Source of the DNA: Magnetovibrio sp.
GTDB taxonomy: Bacteria; Pseudomonadota; Alphaproteobacteria; Rhodospirillales; Magnetovibrionaceae
Length of the DNA: 7,249 nt
Assembly: GCA_016763895.1 (NCBI GenBank)
Contig: JAESSV010000236.1
Span: 1-7,249, forward strand
Direction: 5' to 3'
Part shown: positions 1-5,196 of the stretch, one piece after another
How the letters are laid out: the number at the start of each line of letters is the position of its first letter
How positions within the stretch are numbered: position 1 is the stretch's first letter
Notes under the pieces: model-generated
What the model was told of the DNA's origin: nothing
Database searches by the model: none
What the model saw: the letters and a program-made list of their open reading frames with translations, nothing else
Made by a program: the position numbers and the translations under genes

Positions 1-13
1 TTCAATTGACCTC

Positions 14-23
14 ACAGTACTGT
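14..23. repeat. Short palindrome nested in a TTGAC/GTCAA inverted repeat
   Basis: ACAGTACTGT at 14-23 is a perfect 10 bp palindrome. It lies within TTGAC (6-10) and GTCAA (22-26), which are also inverted with respect to each other. It could be an operator near the start of whatever lies beyond the left edge, but such short palindromes also occur by chance. Confidence 0.3.
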
Positions 24-35
24 CAAATGATTTGC

Positions 36-51
36 CCCCTTGATCAAGGGG
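36..51. repeat. Perfect 16 bp palindrome downstream of recO
   Basis: CCCCTTGATCAAGGGG is self-complementary and could form a six-base-pair stem with a GATC loop in RNA. It lies 86-101 bases past the recO stop. No T tract follows it on either strand, so a standard intrinsic terminator is not supported. A regulator-binding site or a processing hairpin at the operon end are alternatives. Confidence 0.6.
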
Positions 52-103
52 AAATGCGACTTCCAGCTTAGCAATATGCTCATTAGCCTTAATGGACTCG
101 CCA

Positions 104-125
104 GAATTATAGCTGAATTATAACT
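104..125. repeat. 11 bp direct repeat downstream of recO
   Basis: GAATTATAGCT (104-114) is followed at once by GAATTATAACT (115-125), one mismatch. On the minus strand each copy contains TATAAT, matching a -10 consensus, but neither has a convincing -35 box at 16-18 bases, so I do not call a promoter. Confidence 0.6.
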
Positions 126-136
126 GAGTTTTAGCC

Positions 137-898
137 TTAAGGAGCCTCGCGTTCCAATAAATGAGCCAATCGTTCTACTAGTCGCGATCTGGCGCTGGGC
201 ATGTTTTTACTGTGCGGAGCAAACAGGTGACGGTCCAAGAAATAACCCGTTAATTTCAAACCTTTAAGCACATCTTGAATGGTTTTTGCACTCTCGCCAT
301 CGGATAACAAAAATTTGGGCAAAGGCAACATTTTATCTTGATAGGGGGTTCCGGCATCACGCGATACCGCGCGCGCAGATTTAGGGGACACCCAGACCAG
401 ATCTTCGGTAACCCCGGTTGCCGCACAATGGGACAAATCCAACTGAAAGCCCAGTTCGCTGAGAACACCCATTTCCCATTTCACATAAAGGCTGCCCCAT
501 GCGGTCACATGTTTTGCCAAGTCATCGTTTTCCATGGCTTCAAGCAAGACACACAGCGCCGTAAAGGTGGCAAGGTGCGGTTCACGTTCGGGCAAGGCGG
601 CCTCAACCACCGCCATAGCCGAAGCCAGGGCCGCCAAACGGTTGGCATCGTCTAAAAATTGCGCGCCATGGGCATGGATTGTCTCGAAGGTGTACGAACC
701 CAATTGTTCTTCCTAGCGCCCGCGCCATTTGGCATGAACCCGATTTCCGGGCTCTATATTCGCCCGTTGTCGCTTGGAAAATCCGCCTTTAACCAGCCCC
801 GCATGCACCCCACGTTCAGCCGTCAAAGCCCGAACAACAGCCGAAGTTTCCCCGTGCCGCCGCGCACTCAACACAATTGCGCTGTCTTGCCAATCCAT
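137..898 (-). pseudogene. recO: DNA repair protein RecO interrupted by an in-frame amber codon
   Basis: RecO loads RecA onto single-stranded DNA coated with SSB, together with RecR, in gap repair. The reading is 254 codons including the stop, a normal length. The N-terminal OB fold begins MDWQDSAIVLSARRHGETS and runs to KWRGR at codon 61. Codon 62 is TAG (713-715), and the same frame resumes with EEQLGSYTFE. The helical C-terminal part follows, with LPEREPH, LDLSHCAATG, VSPKSARAVSRDAG and KMLPLP, all alphaproteobacterial RecO signatures, ending at TAA 137-139. There is no frameshift or deletion, and the codon after the stop is collinear with the family. As written, only a 61-residue fragment would be made. 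A TTG at 701-703 could start a 188-residue C-terminal piece without the OB fold. ATG 898 was chosen because MDWQD matches the usual RecO start; it has no strong ribosome binding site. Identity is certain, functionality is not. Confidence 0.9.
713..715 (-). other. In-frame amber codon at recO codon 62
   Basis: The minus strand reads CGC-TAG-GAA-GAA-CAA-TTG, giving R, stop, E, E, Q, L in the recO frame. Alphaproteobacterial RecO usually has leucine here (WRARLDEHLG-like), so one change from TTG would create the stop. The frame is continuous on both sides. Confidence 0.9.
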
Positions 899-966
899 CT
901 TGCCAATCCATGTTGCCAACCCATGTTGCAAAACCCATGTTGCAAAACCCGTCTTGCAAAACCCGA
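886..966 (-). repeat. Six-unit 13-14 bp tandem repeat across the era-recO junction
   Basis: Plus-strand units are 886-898 and 899-911 (identical, CTTGCCAATCCAT), 912-924 (GTTGCCAACCCAT), 925-938 (GTTGCAAAACCCAT), 939-952 (GTTGCAAAACCCGT) and 953-966 (CTTGCAAAACCCGA). The unit next to recO is the recO start itself, and its neighbour is an exact copy; similarity falls stepwise toward era. On the minus strand the first four units each carry an ATG, but only the one at 896-898 is in the recO frame. The array fills nearly all of the 79-base gap after the era stop. Confidence 0.9.
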
Positions 967-977
967 GAGCCTTTTGC

Positions 978-1898
978 CTAAGCGCTGAAATCCAGGCCTA
1001 AGTCTTTGTAACGTTCCGGGTCATCGCCCCAATTTTCGCGAACTTTTACGAACAAGAACAAATGCACGCGGCGGTCCAGAATTTCTTCGAGTTCCAGGCG
1101 TGACTGGCTGCCGAGTTTTTTAATTTGCTGACCGCCCTTGCCCAAAATGATGGATTTCTGGCTTTCGCGCTCGACGAAAATCACCTGTTCGATTTTGGTG
1201 CTGCCGTCTTCTCGGTCTTCCCAAGTTTCGGTTTCGACCGTGGTCGCGTATGGCAATTCTTGACGCAATTGCAGGTATAATTTTTCGCGCGTGATTTCCG
1301 CCGCCAGCAAACGTTCCGTCATGTCCGAAATTTGATCTTCGGGGAAATGCCACGGACCTTCGGGCATATTTTTCGCAAGGAAGTTCAACAAATCATTTAC
1401 GCCCTTGCCTTTCAAGGCCGAGATCATGAAAACATCGTCAAAGACCCCTTCGGCGTCCAGAGCCGCTGCCAATTCCAACAGTTTTTCTTTGGGGACCTTA
1501 TCAATTTTATTCAAAATCAGGTGCGCTCGTTTACCTTCTTTTTTCATGCGGTCAATGATGGCTTGGGTATCGCGCCGAACACCTTTTTCGCAATCGACCA
1601 GCAAAAGGGAAATGTCTGAACCATTGGCCCCGCTCCAGGCTGCTGAAACCATGGCCCGGTCCAAACGGCGACGCGGTTCAAAAATACCCGGCGTGTCGAT
1701 AAAGACCAACTGTACATCGCCCTTTACGACGATGCCCATGACCCGGGAACGGGTGGTTTGAACTTTTGGAGAAACGATGGAAACCTTGGTCCCGACCAGA
1801 CGGTTGACCAAGGTTGACTTACCCGCGTTGGGGGCGCCTAGAACGGCGATAAAGCCACATTTTTTTTCGGTTTCGGTATCGGTATCGGTATCAGTCAT
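978..1898 (-). CDS. era: GTPase Era (30S ribosomal subunit assembly)
   Basis: Essential GTPase that binds the 3' end of 16S rRNA through a KH domain during small-subunit maturation. It has 306 residues. G-domain motifs are G1 GAPNAGKS (21-28), G3 DTPG (68-71), G4 NKID (130-133) and G5 SALKG (160-164), with TTR at 48-50 in the switch I region. The KH domain follows from about 205, with its GxxG loop GKGG at 253-256. All are intact. The first dozen residues, TDTDTDTETEKK after the methionine, come from a hexanucleotide repeat and an A8 run and are not a family feature. ATG 1896-1898 overlaps the rnc stop, and GGAG eight bases upstream (1907-1910) supports it. The stop is TAG, after the normal-looking ending LGLDFSA. 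Unlike the four junctions above, the next gene is 79 bases away. Confidence 0.97.
   Translation of the reverse strand: MTDTDTDTETEKKCGFIAVLGAPNAGKSTLVNRLVGTKVSIVSPKVQTTRSRVMGIVVKGDVQLVFIDTPGIFEPRRRLDRAMVSAAWSGANGSDISLLLVDCEKGVRRDTQAIIDRMKKEGKRAHLILNKIDKVPKEKLLELAAALDAEGVFDDVFMISALKGKGVNDLLNFLAKNMPEGPWHFPEDQISDMTERLLAAEITREKLYLQLRQELPYATTVETETWEDREDGSTKIEQVIFVERESQKSIILGKGGQQIKKLGSQSRLELEEILDRRVHLFLFVKVRENWGDDPERYKDLGLDFSA
1860..1897 (-). repeat. Hexanucleotide repeat and A8 run in the first codons of era
   Basis: On the minus strand, just after the era ATG, three GATACC units are followed by one GAAACC, then GAA and an uninterrupted A8 tract at 1860-1867. These encode TDTDTDTETEKK. The hexamer is two codons long, so changes in copy number keep the frame. 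A slip in the A8 tract would shift era out of frame at codon 12 or 13. Confidence 0.85.
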
Positions 1899-2578
1899 GA
1901 GGTAATCTCCAAAATTGAAAGCAGCTTTAACGCTGCGGCTTGTTCTGCGGTGCGCCGTGATCCCCCTTGGGCCGTATCGGGCGCATAGCCCTTGACGGTC
2001 ACTTGAATGGTAAAAATGGGGGCGTGGTCCGGGCCTTCGCGGTTTATGATTTTATATTCAGGCAAGCCCAAGCTGCGCGCTTGAGCCCATTCTTGCAGAC
2101 CTGTTTTCGCATCTTTCGGCGCACTTAAATCTTCGCCAATAAGGCTTTCCCAATGCTTGGCTATAAAAGCCTTGGGGGCTTCAAGGCCTGCGTCTATGTA
2201 CATGGCTCCAAATACGGCTTCTAAGGTATCGGCTGAAATGGACGAATGAGAGCGTTTTTCGGCTTCCGCATCGACTTCAAGCTTACGAATGTACGCGTTA
2301 AGGTCAATGCTGTCGGCCACACGGGCCAAACCTTCCCGGGACGTCAGGCCCGCGAAGCGCCGCGCCAAATGGCCTTCATCTTCCTCGGGAAAACGGTCAT
2401 ACAACAATTCAGCCACCGTTAAGCCCAACACCCGGTCGCCCAGAAATTCAAGGCGTTCATTGGATTGCGAGCGTTCGGTTGTTGTCGAAGCATGGCGCAA
2501 AGCCCGGCTTAAAAGTTCAATGTCCTTAAACGTATAGCCTAAAGTACTTTGAAGCTTTACACAATCTTCTGTCATCAA
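1895..2578 (-). CDS. rnc: Ribonuclease III
   Basis: Double-strand-specific endoribonuclease that processes ribosomal RNA precursors and structured messages. It has 227 residues, the normal length. The endonuclease domain covers about 8-148 and the C-terminal double-stranded-RNA-binding domain about 155-225, ending in SRRTAEQAAALKLL. The signature NERLEFLGDRVLGL is at 40-53. E44 and D48 there, with D117 and E120 in SADTLEAVFGAMY, match the metal-binding carboxylates of E. coli RNase III (D45, D114 and E117, offset by three). Translation may start at ATG 2576-2578, which overlaps the lepB stop, or at the adjacent ATG 2573-2575; the difference is one residue. No clear ribosome binding site is visible. 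The TGA stop overlaps era as ATGA. The catalytic machinery is complete. Confidence 0.97.
   Translation of the reverse strand: MMTEDCVKLQSTLGYTFKDIELLSRALRHASTTTERSQSNERLEFLGDRVLGLTVAELLYDRFPEEDEGHLARRFAGLTSREGLARVADSIDLNAYIRKLEVDAEAEKRSHSSISADTLEAVFGAMYIDAGLEAPKAFIAKHWESLIGEDLSAPKDAKTGLQEWAQARSLGLPEYKIINREGPDHAPIFTIQVTVKGYAPDTAQGGSRRTAEQAAALKLLSILEITS
1907..1910 (-). promoter_or_regulatory. Ribosome binding site of era
   Basis: GGAG on the minus strand, eight bases before ATG 1896-1898 and inside the last codons of rnc. Together with the ATGA overlap it fixes the era start and shows that era can also recruit ribosomes directly. Confidence 0.6.
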
Positions 2579-3351
2579 TTTATGCCGCTAAAAAAGCGCT
2601 CAAACCGCATGGATTTAGGCCAATTCCATAGCTTCCAAAAGGATCCATCTATGGAAAAAAACAAAACGGTCGCGCGCCCCACAAGATTTTCTTTGGGGAT
2701 ATAACCCACGTCCATCAAATAACGGGAATCGCGGGAATTGTCTCGGTTATCGCCCATGGCAAAATAATGATCTTTGGGCACGGTATAAACGGGGGTGTTA
2801 TCGGCGCTGGCGCTGTCGGATATTTCCAAAATTTCATGAACTTTCCCCCCCGGCAACGTTTCATTATACCGCATCATGGTCCGGTAAACCCCACTGGTGT
2901 CTTGATAGACATATTCCCCAAGGCTTTCCCGAACAACGGCTTCACCGTTGATGTGCAAAATTCCGCCTTTGACCTGAATGGTATCGCCGGGCAACCCAAT
3001 AATACGTTTGATGTAATCGATGCGGGGATTGGTTGGCAATTTGAAGACCACCACATCGCCGCGTGTGACTTCGGTGTAAAAAATACGACCCTTGATCAAC
3101 GGCAAGCTCATCGGCAAGGAATGCTTGCTGTAGCCATAGGATGATTTTGACACGAACAGGTAGTCGCCCACCAAAAGCGTTGGAATCATGGACCCCGAAG
3201 GAATGGAAAATGGCTCATAAGCAACGGTCCGCACGCCAATGGCGATCACAATGGCAAACAGGATCGTTTTGACCGTTTCCCACAGCCCATCCGCATCTTT
3301 GGCTTCAGGCAAAACGTCTATCAGGTCTTTGCCGTCAATGTTATTGTTCAT
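2575..3351 (-). CDS. lepB: Signal peptidase I LepB
   Basis: Membrane-bound serine protease that removes signal peptides from exported proteins on the periplasmic face of the inner membrane. It has 258 residues. One hydrophobic segment at about 27-45 anchors it after a short acidic N-terminus, so it has fewer N-terminal membrane spans than E. coli LepB. Box B, IPSGSMIPTLLVGD (50-63), carries the nucleophile S54. DYIKRIIGLPGD (112-123) carries the general base K115. Box E, GDNRDNSRDSR, is at 200-210. The catalytic Ser/Lys pair and all boxes are intact. It is joined to acpS upstream and rnc downstream by ATGA overlaps; no strong ribosome binding site is visible before its ATG, so translation probably depends on coupling. 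The lepB-rnc-era order is widely conserved in Proteobacteria. Confidence 0.97.
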   Translation of the reverse strand: MNNNIDGKDLIDVLPEAKDADGLWETVKTILFAIVIAIGVRTVAYEPFSIPSGSMIPTLLVGDYLFVSKSSYGYSKHSLPMSLPLIKGRIFYTEVTRGDVVVFKLPTNPRIDYIKRIIGLPGDTIQVKGGILHINGEAVVRESLGEYVYQDTSGVYRTMMRYNETLPGGKVHEILEISDSASADNTPVYTVPKDHYFAMGDNRDNSRDSRYLMDVGYIPKENLVGRATVLFFSIDGSFWKLWNWPKSMRFERFFSGIN

Positions 3352-3764
3352 GAGAGATCCATAGAAAGTGGGTTCGCTGAAATAATGACCATAGCATGAG
3401 CCATGGGGTATTCATCCGTCAAAGATATGTCAATTTTAGGGCTAAAACCCTTTGGTGTTAGGCTTTGTAGCCTGTCTAAGGCCCCATTGGAAAGGGTCAT
3501 GATGGGTTGACCGCTGGGAAGATTGTCAACCGCCAGGTCGCGCCAGAACACTTGATCGCGAAATCCGGTCCCCAAAGCCTTGGCACAAGCTTCTTTGGCG
3601 GCGTAGAGCATGGCATAGCGATTGGCCCGTGCGGGTCCGCGTTTTTCGGCTTTCGCTTGTTCGCCTGCCGTATAAATACGATCCGTAAAGTGTTCTTCAA
3701 AGCGCAGCAAGGTTTTTTCAATACGCCGAATGTCACACAAATCGGTTCCAACACCTATGATCAT
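3348..3764 (-). CDS. acpS: Holo-[acyl-carrier-protein] synthase AcpS
   Basis: Transfers 4'-phosphopantetheine from coenzyme A to the serine of acyl carrier protein, activating it for fatty-acid synthesis; a small, cytoplasmic, magnesium-dependent enzyme. It has 138 residues, in the usual 120-140 range. The N-terminal IGVGTDLCDI carries metal ligand D8. YAAKEACAKALGTGF (54-68) carries E58 and K62, the other signature residues. The C-terminal ISLTDEYPMAHAMVI is the family's closing strand. The start overlaps the pdxJ stop and the TGA stop overlaps the lepB start, both as ATGA. A GAGG ten bases before the ATG is a weak ribosome binding site; coupling from pdxJ is likely. No defects are visible. 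Confidence 0.96.
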   Translation of the reverse strand: MIIGVGTDLCDIRRIEKTLLRFEEHFTDRIYTAGEQAKAEKRGPARANRYAMLYAAKEACAKALGTGFRDQVFWRDLAVDNLPSGQPIMTLSNGALDRLQSLTPKGFSPKIDISLTDEYPMAHAMVIISANPLSMDLS

Positions 3765-4501
3765 GATGTTTGTGCCTCATCCATCAAGCGACGCATTTCC
3801 AGGATCGAGGCTTTAAGCCCGACAAAAATCGCCTCACCAACCAAAAAGTGCCCGATGTTCAGTTCTTGCACAGCCGAAAGCGCGGCAATGGGTTGAACGG
3901 TTTCAAAGGTTAAACCGTGCCCCGCGTGGCATTCCAATCCCAAGGTCTCGGCATGAGCCACCGCAGCCTTGATTTGGCTAAGGATTGCCGCACGTTTGGG
4001 GCCTTTGGGTGCATCACAATAAGCCCCGGTGTGCAATTCCACCACGGGCACGTCTAAGGCCTTTGCCGCGTCCAAGGCTTTCAGGCTTGGCTCAATAAAC
4101 AAAGACACCCGTATATTGGCATCGTTGAGGCGGGCAACAAAGGGTTTCAAGGTGTTGAACCCCCCAACAACATCTAAGCCGCCTTCGGTCGTGCGTTCTT
4201 CGCGCTTTTCAGGAACGATGCAGGCCGCATGAGGGGCGTGTTTTAGGGCAATGGCCAACATTTCATCGGTCGCCGCCATTTCTAAATTCAGCGGCAAGTC
4301 AATTTCAGCACACAAGCGGCGAATATCTGTATCCGTAATGTGGCGACGATCTTCTCGTAAATGGGCGGTAATCCCGTCCGCACCCGATTCAGCCGCAATC
4401 AAGGCCGCCCGCACGGGGTCAGGATTCCCACACCCCCGCGCATTGCGGATGGTGGCGACATGATCGATGTTAATGCCAAGGCGAAGCTTATTTGTTCTCA
4501 T
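3761..4501 (-). CDS. pdxJ: Pyridoxine 5'-phosphate synthase PdxJ
   Basis: Cytoplasmic TIM-barrel enzyme that condenses 1-deoxy-D-xylulose 5-phosphate with 3-amino-1-hydroxyacetone 1-phosphate to give pyridoxine 5'-phosphate, the last ring-forming step of the DXP-dependent vitamin B6 pathway. It has 246 residues, the family's normal length. Visible motifs in order are NIDHVATIRNARG (11-23), HLREDRRHI (47-55), LNLEMA (71-76), VPEKREERTTEGGLDV (96-111), SLFIEP (133-138), ELHTGAYC (155-162), HAGHGL (192-197) and ELNIGHFLVGEAIF. H47, E74 and H195 align with the E. coli active-site residues H45, E72 and H193. ATG 4501 has a good ribosome binding site and places the motifs at the expected distance from the N-terminus. 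The start overlaps the DUF2062 gene by 14 bases, and the TGA stop overlaps acpS as ATGA. Confidence 0.97.
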   Translation of the reverse strand: MRTNKLRLGINIDHVATIRNARGCGNPDPVRAALIAAESGADGITAHLREDRRHITDTDIRRLCAEIDLPLNLEMAATDEMLAIALKHAPHAACIVPEKREERTTEGGLDVVGGFNTLKPFVARLNDANIRVSLFIEPSLKALDAAKALDVPVVELHTGAYCDAPKGPKRAAILSQIKAAVAHAETLGLECHAGHGLTFETVQPIAALSAVQELNIGHFLVGEAIFVGLKASILEMRRLMDEAQTS

Positions 4502-5144
4502 TTTGACCCTCTTCACGTTTACCAGCCTCGATTTTACCAGCCTCGTATGTACCAGCTTGGCGTTTGCGAGCCTTGCGCGTGCGCTTATGATGACGGGCCG
4601 CCTGGTATTTGGCAATCAAGGGGCGCAAAGGAAAGAAAAAAATCATCCACACCACTATGGCCACTGGCACGCTGCCCACCAACATGGGCACCATGACCGG
4701 AGCAGACGTCTCAATCAAGAACTGGAAATCCAACCGATGCATGGCTTCCATGCTTTTGGTCATAACGTTCAGAAAGTCGACATCTTTGGCGACAACGCCG
4801 CCCGCCTCGTCAACGTGCATAATAAAGCGACCAACATTAAACACGCCAACCCAAATAAACGGGAATGTCCAAGGGTTTCCAACCACCGTGCCGATTGCGC
4901 TGGAAACAATATTGGCGCGCATGATATAGGCCAACAAGGCCGACAACACAAAATGCAAGCCAATGAACGGGGTAAAAGAAATCGCAGCCCCACAGGCAAA
5001 TCCAGCGGCTAAAGAATACGCCGAACCCGGAATCCGTGCGACTCGGTGAAACACATAGCGGGTCGAACGTTTCCATCCTGCTGACGGCCAGAAAAACTGT
5101 CGAACACGTTGAAAGATGGATAATTTTTGACGTCTTTGAAACAT
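4488..5144 (-). CDS. DUF2062-domain integral membrane protein of unknown function
   Basis: A 218-residue protein with a basic N-terminus (MFQRRQKLSIFQRVRQFF). It has a hydrophobic region at about 41-75 containing the FTPFIGLH segment, then the hallmark GNPWTFPFIW at 89-98. A strongly hydrophobic segment follows at about 150-178, and the tail from about 179 is very basic and charged. The GNPxTxP motif and the membrane segments identify the DUF2062 family, which is often encoded beside rsh or pdxJ in Alphaproteobacteria; its biochemical role is not established. I chose ATG 5144. An upstream in-frame TTG at 5216 would overlap rsh and add 24 residues lacking family features. The last 29 codons are built largely of 15-base repeats (about 4503-4577), giving xEAGK-like pentapeptides that look unconstrained. 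The stop is TAA, 14 bases inside pdxJ. Confidence 0.9.
   Translation of the reverse strand: MFQRRQKLSIFQRVRQFFWPSAGWKRSTRYVFHRVARIPGSAYSLAAGFACGAAISFTPFIGLHFVLSALLAYIMRANIVSSAIGTVVGNPWTFPFIWVGVFNVGRFIMHVDEAGGVVAKDVDFLNVMTKSMEAMHRLDFQFLIETSAPVMVPMLVGSVPVAIVVWMIFFFPLRPLIAKYQAARHHKRTRKARKRQAGTYEAGKIEAGKREEGQNENK
4503..4577 (-). repeat. 15 bp degenerate tandem repeat in the 3' end of the DUF2062 gene
   Basis: Five consecutive 15-base units read on the minus strand as pentapeptides RKARK, RQAGT, YEAGK, IEAGK and REEGQ, covering codons 190-214. The two central units, TACGAGGCTGGTAAA and ATCGAGGCTGGTAAA, differ at only two bases; the outer units are more diverged. The period is a multiple of three, so copy changes keep the frame. 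The last unit (4503-4517) contains GAAGAGGG, which serves as the pdxJ ribosome binding site. Confidence 0.8.
4507..4512 (-). promoter_or_regulatory. Ribosome binding site of pdxJ
   Basis: AGAGGG on the minus strand ends five bases before ATG 4499-4501. It is one of the clearer Shine-Dalgarno sequences in the window. It fixes the pdxJ start at 4501 rather than at upstream in-frame codons reaching 4615. It lies inside the coding sequence of the preceding DUF2062 gene, in the last unit of the 15 bp repeat. Confidence 0.75.
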
Positions 5145-5196
5145 GGTCGGACTATAAGTCAAATCGGTATCGGTAAGGAACAAAAAAATTGATATT
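5145..5196 (-). other. Short rsh-DUF2062 intergenic spacer
   Basis: This is the only untranslated gap in the rsh-to-era part of the cluster, about 52 bases. On the minus strand it contains a T7 run (5182-5188), two adjoining CCGATA units at 5164-5175 and a TATAGT at about 5151-5156. No GC-rich stem precedes the T run, so it does not read as an intrinsic terminator. No -35 box sits at a good distance from TATAGT, so a promoter is only a weak possibility. I also see no strong Shine-Dalgarno sequence before the downstream ATG at 5144. Confidence 0.5.

Noticed and set aside
338..655. Plus-strand open frame of 105 codons opposite recO
   Set aside because: It lies antisense to conserved RecO coding sequence and has no recognisable motif; the same applies to the plus-strand frames opposite rsh, lepB and era.
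899..931. TTG start at 931 for recO
   Set aside because: The added 11 residues are just translated repeat; MDWQD at 898 matches the usual RecO start.
886..966. CRISPR-like array
   Set aside because: Units are 13-14 bp, directly adjacent with no spacers, and derive from the recO start.
713..980. TAG read as a sense codon throughout this organism
   Set aside because: era ends in TAG at 978-980 exactly where Era proteins end; readthrough would add about 53 residues translated from the repeat array and the recO start in another frame.
4502..4615. In-frame upstream extension of pdxJ by 38 codons
   Set aside because: It lies in the DUF2062 coding tail, reads as a repeat artefact rich in R, L and V, and ATG 4501 has a good ribosome binding site and gives the family's usual length.
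5182..5188. T7 run after rsh as an intrinsic terminator
   Set aside because: No GC-rich stem lies directly before it on the minus strand.
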